Assembly: GCA_963978905.1 (NCBI GenBank)
Contig: OZ022256.1
Span: 15,173,863-15,237,862, forward strand
Direction of reading: 5' to 3'
DNA from: Trichostrongylus colubriformis
Taxonomy: Eukaryota; Nematoda; Chromadorea; Rhabditida; Trichostrongylidae
Length of the DNA: 64,000 bases
How positions within the stretch are numbered: the stretch's first letter is position 1; every line of letters starts with the position of its first letter. Shown in pieces: positions 1-12,128 of the stretch. A model generated the notes under the pieces. It searched no databases. It was not told the DNA's origin and saw only the letters and a list, made by a program, of their open reading frames with translations. A program made the translations under genes and the position numbers.

Positions 1-3000
1 TACCCAGCCCAAGCTCCGTGACGTATATAGAGTAATAGAGGGTGTTCTTTGAAAATCGCCTAGCTGTTGCTCTCACGAGGTGATCTAAAATAACACCACT
101 ATTATTTTCGTAAACTCAAGGCGGTTCTTAATTGTAGTAGAGCTAATTGCTGCTGTTTGACATCGTCGTAATTCTACACCGTGAAATGCATCTTGAGTTG
201 CTGTGACGTCAAACCATGGAGAAATTCGTGGCGACGGTACGTCCATTGTTTCTATTGCAGAGCCTTGGAATCGTGCTCCAGTACTCAAGTTGTTCATACC
301 TGAACCATCTATGGCACTATCAGTTTGGGATTGCGTCATCCTGCTCAGCTTTACTATATATGTAGCGCCATCTCTCTTTCTGATTAATCTCTCTATCAAT
401 CGTTATAAACAGAATTAAAATAAACAAGAAAACAAATACTGCATAAAACCAAAAAATCATATGCTAAGTAAGTAATACTGATTTAACAAATAAAGATTGG
501 AGTTATCTTGATCTGAAAGAAATTGGCCCGCACCATCAGACCATGAAGGTGGTGGGTTACACGTGTGGAAGCAATCTATGTAGTCCTCTTCTATATCTGC
601 AGTCCAACTTTTAGTGCCTCTCTATCGAAAACATCAAAACTGCGTCTATTTCAAGCAATATTTCAAATTAATTTTCAAAGATAGTAATGTCCATAAATTT
701 CAAATACTGCGAACTAGCCCGTGGTTAATAATTTTGATGTGCTTTTTTGCTATTAAAATTATGCACTATAAAGACAACTGCTCGACTAAATTCATTTGAC
801 TTTTTATTGACACGCTTACAATAAGCTGTGGTTATAAAGAAGGTCGGATTATGCAAACGAAGATTTCACTGCAGATAATTCAATAATTGATTGATATTGA
901 TTGCATTTTCATCGAAATGCATCTGAGCAAACAGTGAGCGGATCGGAACAGCTCCGTATCGGTAGTTGAGTAAATTACCCAATTTTCTGTGATTAACGCA
1001 ATTGAATCGCTCTCGTTTCCAGACGTCTTACTCAGATTCCTACGAAAAATTCTGCTTGGCTTGATTGCTGAAAGTGTCTACTGTCCATCGTTTGAGGTCA
1101 CGCCCTTGATCGAAGTCATTTCATTATAGATCCCACCCACCAAAAACATCAGGCCATTGAGGAGGAGTCCCGCCTACCACAAATATAAAATATGAAATCA
1201 TTCAGAGGGCCAGCGTGGGAGATTTCGTTGTCAAGTGCATCTATCCTATCTATGGTTGGATAAGAAACGCAGAAGATTCTATTCCAATGAGTGATGATTC
1301 TAATTTTGGTCTTTTTTTACGCCAAGAGAAAGCATTTGCACGAAGAAGTTGTTACAAGTTGTTTCGAGCAAATAATTTTCTATAATTTTCCTCAGTTTTT
1401 CCTACCTTCCTTCCACCCCAAGGATAAGTCGCAATAAAAGGATGCTATTGTCAAATGGTTAAAACCACCAACCCATTTTTGCACTTCTTCAACTTTACAA
1501 AAGCGTCTAGCAATTAGCTATCTGAGCAGATGGTTTTTAAGAATCACTGTGTATGTCGATTATGCTGGTAAGAGGACAGATCCCTATCCGGGATGCAAAA
1601 GCTGCAAATGTTTTATTTTGGGAGTTTTTGCAACATTTTGCTAGAAACCTCTATGTAGCCTTTTCAATTTTTCGTGAGTGTCTCTTCATTAGTGACATAA
1701 CTAGCATCCTCTGTTTCCTGGTCCCCGAAGATGCAATTCACTAATTAAAGTCAACGTCCATACCTTTTTGACTGCGGTTCCAATCCTTATCCTAGATCTG
1801 CCCACGACTTCTTGCGTGCAATTTTTACTAGAGTCCATTTAGTCGACAATCTCGACACACCACAGAATGCTCTTGACTACGCATTGCAAATAAAAAAACT
1901 GTGATTGGGATTGGGGACAATTAGAGTGGCGCCTTTTTTTTTTTCTTGAGGGTCTTATCAGTTTGTAAACATTTTGTAATACTCAGCTGATTAACTTTCG
2001 CGCATTCCGGAGCTCATATCCACTACTTCAAAAAAAATTTCGAAATAATTACTTCTAAATTGCTTAAAATAAGCAATATTGGTAGAACCTGGTCACCATA
2101 GACTCTATGTAGTTCGGTGAAACAATTGTAATTTTTTCGCCGTGTTTAATACAGAATATAGTAGTCGAGAACGCAATTTTGAATTCCCTATTGGAAGCAT
2201 ATTGTAAGAAACTGATAAATCATTAAATATAGGTAAAAACTGTGGGACGTTGTTAGCCAATTAAAAAACAATCGAGTTCGACGACTTTCAGTTAGGCTGC
2301 AGTCAGTTGCCGAGTGCTTGATAGGGCGTGGCTCTCCTTATTCATGGCTTTTTTCTAGTACATGTCATTGGCTAGGATAAGTTAGTCAAAAATATTGTAC
2401 GCTAAACAGCAAAGTGAAAAGACATCTCGTTCAAAGGATAATTTAAAGCATTAAGTTTCTGGTGTTAATCAATGCCTGGAATGCGCCGCACATTCCAGTT
2501 CCGTTCAGAATCGTGATGGTTGATGAATGTGATGTGGCCTATACAATGAATTGCTGTGGCCAGCCGATGTACATGTCAGTGCTTTTATCCTCTCAGACGA
2601 GTCTGATACCAATTCGCCAACATTCGCGTGGGATGGAAGCGTTGGTTGGTCTGGGCAGGCGTTGATGTGCGATTTGGTCCTCGCATCATGAGGGTGAGGT
2701 GCGCGCCACCCTCACTACACCATCTCCATCCTAATTGTTCATGAAAGAAGAAAACCATTTGCAGATTAAATTCATAATTGAATTTCACATGAAATTTTTC
2801 TAATTTTTATGGATATAGACTACTTAATGTATACGAATGCTGGGTGCCAAAGATCGGACTACTGGATTGTCGATATTCTCTTGGGATTTGCTCCCTTCAA
2901 ATATCCCTTGATACTACTTTTTCAGTACGGTAACTTCCTGCAATGAGCAATATTCATGTGTTTACTGTTTTCTGCGATTGTGTCTATCCACTCTTTGTGC

Positions 3001-4173
3001 CAGTTTTTCTCCGCCAACCTGCCAATTACGGTTAACGAAGTCTTGGTTGCAATTTGTGCTCTACGTAGTACTAGTATTTGCTTCGTGATCGAAACCGATT
3101 ACACGCGCCTCGTGATACCTTAATGCATAATTTTTCCCTTCTAGAAGTTCACAGTCTCTTTTTTTGGTAATATTTTCGGGTTTTATGCTACGGCATACGA
3201 AACTCTTTTCGCTCGCGCTCTGAGCGATATAGCAAGACGCTATGCCGGCAGTTCTCTGCTTTTCTGCCATGCTTCCGTCCACTTGGACAAGTGAAATGCA
3301 TTCACGGCCTAAAGAGAATGTCACAGAAGGAGTCCATTTCTCATTTCTCAGAATGTGTACAATGTCATAGTTCTTATTCTATTGACAAAATTCTGCATGA
3401 GCTGTGATATGCGCATTTGAAGTGTAGGGAGGGACCGCATGAACTCGCCGAACGGCTTAATAAAAATGGGAAGAGATCGCGAAGTCACAGTTATACGAAA
3501 GATAAGCGAAATCTTCCAACCCGTTTCTAATCGTTGCCAAGCGATTTCCAAGACTTGCAGGCTGACGACAACTTGAACGAATTTTGTAGTGATTGCATTT
3601 GCATTCCTTTGTGGCTGTGATCGCATAAGCACCAAGAACCCAGCATCGTGGGCTCCGATATCTCCCGTTGTCGAAGCCGAGAGAATTCATAGAGCACACT
3701 TGACGTGCTGAAAGAACCCATCTGTTTTCAGAATGCCGCCGCCTTCGTGACCTTGAAGAGCTGGACTTTTCACGCATCATTTGCGTCGGTTATTGGCTTC
3801 TTAAAAATGTTAGGGCATATCCACAATGTGGAACAAAGTCCTCAAAGACTAATGTATGTCACATGAAAAGGATCTGTCTCAATCTCTCTTAAGGCTTGAG
3901 ACTGCCACTGGCGAATCTGCCCTCGAAAACTGTGATATACTAGGAGTGGGTATATAAAACAAAGGCCGCAACGCGCTCAGATACAAGATTTTCTCGTAGG
4001 GGAAGTATCAGTTTTCCAAAAAATATGACCACATTTCCTCAGTTCAAGCCATGAACCTGTGCATGGAAAGCGTGAAGAGGTTTCTCGGAGAGTAACACTA
4101 CAGAAAGTCCTTTGTTATGATGGTGTGTATCATAGTACAGTCTTCCACATTGCGAAATGCCGAGCACGGCGCG
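1..4173. other. No recognisable gene; AT-rich non-coding DNA
   Basis: I see no conserved protein, RNA gene or intact mobile element. Open frames are all under 110 codons and frames on opposite strands overlap freely. The least implausible is a minus-strand frame at 3457-3780 (107 codons), which has an acceptor-like TTCTTTCAG on the minus strand near 3710. Two frames stay open there and neither resembles a known family, so no gene is called. Confidence 0.5.
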
Positions 4174-4392
4174 GGTGTGCACTCTTACGTCAGGATTTCG
4201 CAAGAGCGGCGTGCGACACGGTGTGAGCGGGCTATGGGGTCGTAGGGCTCAGGTATACACGGTGATCGCCGTGGGCGCCCTACAGGTTGGCCTGTAATTA
4301 CATTAGAACCCAAGAAGCCGATGCCTTAAGCTCATCTGCACTGCTTCGTGCGACACGCCGCGTTTCGAAATCCTGACATTGGGGTGCACAAT
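4174..4392. repeat. MITE family A, copy 1 (GTGCAC..TTACGTCAGGATTTCG ends)
   Basis: The left end reads GTGTGCACTCTTACGTCAGG and the right end is its imperfect reverse complement, finishing near TTGGGGTGCACAAT. The interior is GC-rich and itself partly palindromic, with GCGGCGTGCGAC facing CGACACGCCGC. Related copies lie at 34990-35232, 39296-39495 and, in part, 46805-46925. There is no coding capacity, so this is a short non-autonomous inverted-repeat element. Confidence 0.7.
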
Positions 4393-5549
4393 CGTACGGC
4401 GCTCTTGAGTGTGGAGCTATGGGCCATCCACGTAGTTGGGTCATAAGGCGCTTGCAGTGCCTAACTCATGAACTGAGACGCAAGACATGACAATCGCTTT
4501 GGGAACCAACCATGTAAGTGCCCATAGCTTGCACGGATCCCGCTGCACTACAAAATCGTGTCCCAACGGCAAACATCATGGTAGCAACTTAGCCACCAAG
4601 AACTCTTACATAGATGGGGAGCAGCAAAGCAAAGCCTCCTAATATCATTGCCTCTACTATCTATAATAATAGCAACCGAAGATACTTTCCATATTGCTCC
4701 TTACACACAGATCTCGTTCGCAATCTACCTTATTTTTCCAGGTCCGTCGTGCATTCCTCGTGTCACACTTGTGCAGTCTCACACAAACTTTATGTTTTTA
4801 TTATAGGTAAGATGATCAGTCCGTTGCTGCTGTCTTTGGCCGTTATGATGCCTATCGTGTCGTCCATACTTTCTTCATCTCAGGACAGTCAGTTAATGAA
4901 TTTGATCGCGTGAGTTCTGGGTCACTTTTCATTTTATCTTTTAGTAGTTGAGGCGATAGATAAAGCTGAATGGGCTATGGTTCACTAATGGTTATAGGTC
5001 GACACATGCGTTTGTGTCACGGCTTCGACATTAATTCTAAAGCTATGACTCTTTTAGCGTCACTGTGTAGTGATGTTACTAGCGACCCTGCTTACTTAAT
5101 ACTTCGTATATTTACCAGGTCTATCTGGACCAGAATCTGAACAGGCAGAATAGGAGGTGGCGGTAGTGTGGACGAATAGAGAAACCTTTTTTATTCTTTT
5201 CCAAAAAATGTGTAGGGTTAATGTGAAGGAAGGGTAGCAGGGCGTATTGTGATGCAGTATCGTGTATGACATCCATCGTACCATTTACTCCCGCTGCGGC
5301 TGTTTCCTCCCTCCGATATGTAAGATCGCTTAAGTTTTTTTTTTCATTACCAAGGAAATGAATGTACTCAAAGAAAGCTGAAAGAATCCGATTGGAGACG
5401 TTGCGAAAATCAGATTGGTTGACCTACCTTTTTGGGACGGTGGATCCTGGGTAATAAACAAGATTTGTCACAGTCCTACACCTAGTCGGAACCACCTACA
5501 CCAACTCGAGACAAGTGGGCGTCGCTAGCTCGAGTCCCGGCAGGAGTGC

Positions 5550-5970
5550 CGGGGTGTGCCACTGTGTAGGAAAAAAAATCGCGTTGTGGCGTTTGCGGTG
5601 TCAGCCATGCGTCGCGATGGTACGAGCTATCTCGACGTGTTGCGGCTCGTCAGGCGGTTGCCCTCCTAACCGCCAGCGCAACAGCATCGTGGTCGGGTCT
5701 GCGGACCCCGCGCCACGCGGCTGCTGTGCCTGCGGGTTGTCACTGTCCGCGTGGGCTTCCCCGGGAACCATACTGCTTTCCCCACAGTATGGCTGCCGCT
5801 TCCCGGAGGTTTATGTTCTCGCCTCTTACACTCTATAGGCTAACCTTCGTACAGCAAGTACAGATATGACGACCACTATCTTTATTATGTGCACACTATT
5901 CACAATAGTCGACCTACTCTCATCTTCCTGCCTGATCTCAAATTTCCTGTCTTAATGACACACACCCAGC
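5550..5970. repeat. Family B inverted-repeat element, long copy
   Basis: It starts with GGGTGTGCCACTGTGTAGGA and ends with TCTTAATGACACACACCCAG, matching the ends of the other family B copies at 6176-6377, 10296-10523 and 31192-31408. It is much more GC-rich than its surroundings, which keeps a 107-codon frame open at 5515-5838. That frame looks compositional, not a gene. Confidence 0.55.
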
Positions 5971-6175
5971 GGAGGACACCCGGGATAGTTGCTCGAGGAT
6001 ATATTGCTTCAAGAAGTGGGTCTACTAATCCGGCTGCCACAGGGGGTGCTTAAAACTTGATTATAAACTTTTGTAGGCGTTACATACAACAAACATGATT
6101 GCCGTGCTCTTAAATGTCATTGGTGTAGTGGAATACAATACACGATAGTACTTCACAACAAGCACTAGTAGCCAG

Positions 6176-6377
6176 GTAAAGGCCATCAGGATAAAAATCC
6201 CGTGGCCGCGTTTGGCGCGCTGCGGGATGGTGCGAGCTACGCGCTCCGTATTAGCTCAGTCCCAGAGCGAATACGGCCGGAATAAGTCTTAGAGTGCCGT
6301 CATCGTTTCAGGACCCACACAATAGCGCCGCACACCAAACGCCGCAGAGCGATTTTTCTGTCCTAATGGCATACATC
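6176..6377. repeat. Family B inverted-repeat element
   Basis: The left end (AGGCCATCAGGATAAAAATC) and right end (GATTTTTCTGTCCTAATGGC) are imperfect inverted repeats. The internal motifs GTGCGAGCTACGCG and TCATCGTTTCAGGACCCA recur in the 10296 and 31192 copies. Confidence 0.6.
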
Positions 6378-7070
6378 CACTACTAGCCTTTCTCCACTTT
6401 GAGTCAAACATCCTGTGATGATAAAGGTTGATTGTTCAGGGAACGAGCAGCATTCTGTATCCAACTGGCTAATTTCAGCTCATCCCGTGGTGCATCTGAA
6501 GGCTATCCAGAATGGATATTACAAGCGTCGAGAAACGTGAAGAAGTACGATCGAAATTGCTTCTTCAGTCCTGTTCAATGCATGCTGAGCTTTAATCAAG
6601 GACAAGAGCAGCCCATCGTGTTTACATCAAAAGGCAAACGACTATACTATTACCGAAAGTGAGGCTCTCATCGAAAACGCCAACAACAGCCAGTCGTCGC
6701 ACGCCGCTGCCGCCATCGCAGTTGTCGTTTGTCCATAACAAGAGATCATTATATACCATGTTGCATCGTGAGTGTATGTCCACATAGCTCACAATTTTTT
6801 ACCCATTGTGTAAAGTATTCGATTGTTAACAGTAAAGGGTTGGTCCAGATCAATACAACAACAAACAACAGCTCACACAATTTAGATGGCATACATTTCC
6901 CACTTTAATGTTCCATTCCCTTCCGTAAACATATGGCTCAGTCTGCAGCTGTAGAGAATCTTTACCTCGCTGCCGGAGTGGAACATAAGGACATGTGAGC
7001 CCTGTAAACGGCCCTGTCAAATGGACTCACCGTTCCAGCTGAGCACCACTCATCTTCTATTCAAGTAAGT

Positions 7071-7237
7071 CCGCGTTCATAATTTGCGCCGGCAGGGCGT
7101 GGCTGCATTCACATGCAGCGAAGCGAAGGGGCACGGGGGAGATGCAGAGACGACGCAGACAGAGAGACAGGGTAGCACAGGTGACGCAGAGACACGCAGC
7201 TACGCCCCGTCGCCGGCATCGCAACGTATGAACGCGG
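7071..7237. repeat. 167 bp MITE with perfect 10 bp ends
   Basis: It begins CCGCGTTCAT and ends ATGAACGCGG, an exact inverted repeat. The similarity continues inward with mismatches (TTGCGCCGGCAGGGCGTGGC facing a GCTACGCCCCGTCGCCGGC arm). The short central part is purine-rich and non-coding. Confidence 0.65.
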
Positions 7238-8282
7238 CAAAATCAGCTGACCAGAAATATAAAGCAGGTGGCAGAAGGTGTTTGCTATCCATTGCGATAA
7301 TACATATATTTAGGATGAAAGAAATTCTATTAGTAAAGCAACATTAATTGAGGATGCGGGTGTTGTCGCCGGATTTCGGTGCTGGCTATCAAATGGAAAC
7401 TCGCTCTGAAACTATTTCTAGGCTGTGATCTTGTCATGATCAAGATTTCAGGAACGTTCAGGACTTCCTACGATTCCTTCGTTATTCCTTCATTTTTGCT
7501 TCCTTCAGGCAAGTTATTTACCGATTCAGAAAGAACATACGACGGCAACCCTTCGTTTCCTTTCCACGTTCCACTTCCGCGTGGGCGTATCATGTGCTGC
7601 CTAGTGACTGCCACACGTCACGGATACGCGTGGATCAAATGTCGGCGAGTGCTTTCAAGAAGACAACTCACAGGTCTTATAGGTTTCCTTACGGTTCGAT
7701 GTGAGAATGCTGTTCAAACACATCTGCAAAGATGAAGCATTTTGCTCTCATCCTGCTGGTACCGATTACTAGTATATGAAATAGCCAACTGCTTTAGTAG
7801 TGAGGCTCACTTATTGACTCGAGGTGTGGGCATCAAAAATCCACACAATAAAATCGCAGTGATTTTTCTAAATTTTTTGAACCTTATTGATGAATGCGAA
7901 TGAGAAGCACGACGGGATAGATCCGCGCAGGGACCAAGAGAAAGGACTGATGAAAGCGCCGAAAATTTGAATTTCAACGATCTTTTAACTTTTATCCTAC
8001 ACTGCCCGTGATCCGCTTCGTGAGTAAACGCTTCAAAAGGGTTTGGAATTATTAGAACGGTGCCGTACATAGGCCATAAAGCCAGGCCTTTTTGGCGCGA
8101 TTTTGCCCAAATCTACGGCAACAAGAGGTGGCAAGAGTGCGCTCTTCACAGAAGTCCCTTTGCAAATGTACCGCACACGGAACGCTCCGCCTTCGCCTTA
8201 TGGTACTCACAACTGAAAAATTCATTGGATCGACAACGCTCTTCAATGGAAAACGATATGGTCCATTTTATCACTACAAAAG

Positions 8283-8420
8283 ATCCTACTCTATATAATT
8301 CGCTTAGTATGTCTGTGCGTGTGTGTGTATGTGTGTGTGTCCGTCTGTCTGTCTGTCACGAAATTCATATCTCGCGTCGTAGCAATGCTGGGACGCTGAA
8401 TTCTACAAATGATATAGGGG
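8283..8420 (+). repeat. Microsatellite block with conserved flank
   Basis: A TG-rich run and a TCTG tetranucleotide run (8311-8357) are followed by a conserved flank containing CACGAAATTCATATCTCGCG. The same order, flank plus TGTC run plus flank, recurs at 26826-26980, so this is a dispersed repeat carrying its own microsatellite and not an isolated expansion. Confidence 0.7.
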
Positions 8421-9300
8421 GGTGGTAAGGGGACCTAGGCGATGGTGGACCGAAAGTGATAGCAGCTGATACGCGCTGATAAGGAGCCTTAAAAGGTTAA
8501 TGTCACCAAAGTCGTTTCGCCTTTCGGTTTGATCGTAGAGCGCTGCTACACATAGGTGTTTTGCGGGATGGGGCGGGGACATTAATGGTGGGTGAGCCCA
8601 CTTGATAACGGTTGATAAGATACGATAAGGAGGGTGAAATGGCTAGGGTCGTCGAATCAGTTACGCTTTTCGCATTGAACCTGGAGCATAAAAACTCATA
8701 GGTGTTGAGCAGGGTGGTTCAGGGACTTTAATGATGGGTGACCCACATTGATAATGTTTGACAAGATTTGATAAGGAGCATGAGAAGGCAAATGTCGTTA
8801 AATTCGTTTCGCCCTTCGGGTTGATCCCAGTGCGTAAAGAGGCTAGAGTCGTCGAATCCGTTTCGCCTTTCGCGTTGACCCTACATTGTTGACACTCATA
8901 GGTGTTTTGCGGGATAGGGCGGGGACATAAATAGTGGGTTAGCCAACTTGATAACGGTCGATAAGATACGGTAAGGAGCGTGAAATAGCAAATGTCGTCA
9001 AATTCGTTTCGCGTTTTGCGTCGATCCAAGAGCGCCGTTATTCATAGGTGTTTAGCAGGGTGAAAAGGGAGCATCAATGGTGAGTGATCCAAATTTGATA
9101 CCGGTTGATAAGATGCGATAAGGAGCGTCGAGGCAAATGTCGTCAAGGCGGGTACGCTTTGTTGGCTAACAATGGGATGTTCACATTCGCAGGTATTGTA
9201 GGGTGCAGGGACCTCAATGGTACTGTTGGGTACAGGAGCCTCAGTGAAACTGATAACGGCTTACAGAGGCTGAAAAGAACCGTTAGGAATTGGATGGGAT
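8395..9300 (+). repeat. Tandem array, unit about 147 bp
   Basis: The motif CATAGGTGTT recurs near 8549, 8697, 8898 and 9043, with a diverged copy near 9187. Spacings are about 148, 201 and 145 bp. Each unit carries TTGATAACGGTTGATAAGAT, then GATAAGGAGCGTGAAA, then GTCGTCAAATTCGTTTCGCC. The 201 bp unit contains an extra internal copy of the GTCGAATCCGTTTCGCC segment. No frame is preserved between units, so this is minisatellite DNA. Confidence 0.85.
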
Positions 9301-10295
9301 AAAATATTTTATATCGCTTGATACTATTGAACGACCGCTTCAGCAAAAGCGTTTGATGCTCAGTGTCATTAGGTGAACATATTTTGTTATGTTCTGATAT
9401 CACTGGCCGATGTATCGACCGTTGAATTGCCTATTGTTCCAAAAAATGGTGTATATCTCTTGATACTGCGATCTAAATTGACAATCATGATACAACCCAT
9501 ATTTGTGATAGCAGACCAAGCGTTTCACTCAGAATCATTTTCTACTTCGGTACTGGCAGCAACAGTGGGTATCGACCGCTAGACTATGTAAAATGCCAAG
9601 TAATGAAGCATGTTCACAAAAACCATACACATCGATAATCGGGATATGGATCTGCCATCAATCTGTAGGAATTAGATGCTCAGCAAACGAACAAATTGTT
9701 ACCAGTCGATGCAATCAAATACAAAACTATCAATGTCTAAACTATTCAATTTTCCAATGATGGCCTAAACAAGTTGGCTCGCGCCTACTGCGCGCGATTC
9801 GTGTCGATGACGTGCAAAATGGGTTCGGTGCAAAGCGACTGAAGTATGAAGTGCTTTTTTTCATCTCGCCATCTTCTCTGCTTTTATCCAAATAAATAGC
9901 TCAACTGATGGGAGAGGAAAGGAAATTTCCAATTTCCACATACACAACTGTGGTCGTGTCGATCAAACATATTCTGCACAATATCACTAGAATCGCGCGC
10001 AGTAGTGTGCGCCCGCCAGCTGGTTTCTTATAAGTCAGAATGGAATGGAAGTCTTAGCCCATGAAATCCGCCGACTTCTTGCTTGATTAGAAACCATATG
10101 ATCACGTGGCTTTTCATATTTGGTGAGTACATTTTCTCAAAAGTCAGTGCACACGGAAAACACTTCGAAAAACTCGTCAACCGCAAGGTTCTGTTCATTA
10201 TGAGAGAATCCAGAAAATTTCCACTGTCTGAACCATTCACCCTAGGAAATTCGCACAACACCTCAAAGCCCTTTTGTGCTAAAGACGAAACTTGA
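9301..10295. other. No feature recognised
   Basis: Short frames on both strands, no conserved motif and no clear inverted repeat. Confidence 0.4.
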
Positions 10296-10523
10296 GAGTG
10301 TACCATTAGGACAGAAGATTCGGGTGGCCCCATTTGCTGTGCGATGCTTTGGTGCGAGATAAGGGGCCGTATTTATTGGATCCTGAGGTGATTACGTCTA
10401 GAATAAGACGCAGTTCACCGTCATCGCTTCAGGACACATCCACTACGTCGCAGAGAGCTCGCGCCATCATGTCGCACACGGGAAGTCGCAGCGCAAATTT
10501 TCTGTACCAATGGCACGCACCCA
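10296..10523. repeat. Family B inverted-repeat element
   Basis: It runs from GTGTACCATTAGGACAGAAG to TTTTCTGTACCAATGGCACG, the family B ends in inverted orientation. The interior shares GTGCGAG and GTCATCGCTTCAGGACAC with the other copies. There is no coding capacity. Confidence 0.65.
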
Positions 10524-10693
10524 AAAATCATGACTGTCTCAACCGTCCAACGCAAGCACTACAACATATAATAGGAGGATATCTCACGCCGATAAAATGT
10601 TAGGATTCTTACAAACGGCTCCAGCAATAGTAGAGGGAGTGATGATAATAGGCCACTAGTTTCGGCTGTTCCGCCGTAAAGTTTGAGAAAAAA

Positions 10694-11340
10694 GTGTACA
10701 TGACATTCGATCACCCACTTTCTAGTACTCAACGGTCAAAAAACGCTGCAACAACATACAAGTATCACACGCCAACAAACTTTGCAAAGGTGAGATTTAG
10801 GGTGAATCAACAATATATTCTCAAAGATTTTGGGAATAATAAGAAGGGTTCCGCTTGTAATGATAATTGTATTATAGTTTGTAATATTACCATTGAAAGC
10901 GACTCAATCAAATCTAATGTTACTGATATACACACTGAATATACACACATACAAAGCACACGACACTAATTGTAATAGTAGTAACGTCATATATTGCTTG
11001 ACTTGTAAAAAATGTGGTATAAAATATGTTGGGATGATCACTAGGATAATTATGATCAGAATAAAAGAACATTTAACAAATATATTTAATCATAAGTTAA
11101 ATACTCCTTTATACGATCATTTTGATTATGTCATCAAGGCATTTCGGTTACTATTCTGGATGCACTTAAGGACAACGATACAGCAACCCTCTTGGAAAAG
11201 ACTTTCTGTATGAGTCTTCTTGTGACACCGTATCCCTTTGGTCTTAGTGATAACTTTAAAGGTTACGGTGACATTACTGGTATAAGCGATCCCCTTGGAC
11301 GGTGGAGTACCTTGTACTCAAAGGTACTCCACCGTACTTT
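10694..11340 (+). pseudogene. Penelope-like element: GIY-YIG endonuclease region (broken)
   Basis: Two overlapping frames (10694-10969 and 10893-11213) together encode a Cys-rich stretch and then a GIY-YIG-like core: NVIYCLTCKKCGIKYVGM, followed by RIKEHL and TPLYDHF. In Penelope-like retroelements this nuclease nicks the target for insertion. At least two frame changes are needed: one near 10960 joins the linker to the nuclease, another near 11150 reaches the downstream stretch that reads YPFGLSDNFKGYGDITG. The copy is therefore inactive. Its placement upstream of the N-terminal reverse-transcriptase segment at 11823 is unusual and treated as a finding. Family assignment rests on the motif order and spacing. 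Confidence 0.7.
11299..11335. repeat. Perfect 15 bp hairpin, 7 nt loop
   Basis: ACGGTGGAGTACCTT is followed by loop GTACTCA and then the exact complement AAGGTACTCCACCGT. It lies at the 3' end of the GIY-YIG segment, followed by an A-rich tract. It could be a 3' structure of the retroelement RNA. Confidence 0.8.
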
Positions 11341-11822
11341 TCTCTAAGAGTGAAAAAAAAACAAGGGCGCAATAGGCACAATGATAAAAAGAATAAAAGA
11401 GAAGGGTCAAAAACTACAGGAGAATGGTTAAGAAAAATAACCAAAGAAGGTTATCCTTACAGCCTATAGAATACTACAGGTTACTCAAAACTTCGATTCA
11501 AAAGAAAATTGATTAAATTTTCAAGCTAGCTATCAGTTCTATCTTCTCGAACGAAGTTCATACAGGTACATTCTTAATTTTCTGGTTACTAGCTCATTTG
11601 CAATATAACGGCTCGTAAAGTAATAAACCCAAAAAGTTGTATCATAATGTTTTGGTTGGTTTCACCAGCAGAATCTATGACAAGTTACCTCTAAACAGTA
11701 CACTTAACATTACCTAACTGAAGGAGTTACTAGCTGGTGTTGATCGTAATAAAGATAATTACAATAATTGTATATACAATAACAAACCAATATCCAGTCT
11801 AATATACAATTACAACAGGATT

Positions 11823-12128
11823 TTGAAGAAACTCGACAAAACAAAGCTAAAAGATGTTATCACCAACAAACGTATATGTGATAAGGATTTTGCCCTTTAT
11901 CCATCAGAACTTGGGCATGTAATTACCGGTAATTCAGATATAGTGAAAGAAGACTGTCTCAAGAATTTGCTCAAAAGGGGAATGAAATATAGAATTGACT
12001 TTGGTACTATAATAGTACAATACCGCTCACGTCCGGTGAATAATCTTCGCCTCGCGACGGAATTATCGCGAACAAACCGTTGCACCGTCATAACATCGTT
12101 CAAAGAGGATAAAATGGAAAGTTCTTAG
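11823..12128 (+). pseudogene. Penelope-like element: N-terminal segment of the RT protein
   Basis: This 101-codon frame contains LGHVITGNSDIVKEDCLKNLL followed by KRGMKYR. It matches the layout of the short conserved block (G-H-V-x-T-G-x-x-x-I-x-x..L..L..KG) found ahead of the reverse-transcriptase fingers in Penelope-like proteins. The frame ends at 12128 and no RT catalytic motifs follow, so only the start of the protein is left. It has the same orientation as the nuclease fragment upstream. It is either the 5' end of a second tandem copy or evidence for an N-terminal nuclease arrangement. Confidence 0.6.

Noticed and set aside
5515..5838. 107-codon GC-rich plus-strand frame
   Set aside because: It lies inside a GC-rich inverted-repeat element (family B); composition explains the open frame and no motif is present.
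8311..8357. CRISPR-like or regulatory array
   Set aside because: It is a plain TG/TCTG microsatellite without spacers, in eukaryotic DNA.
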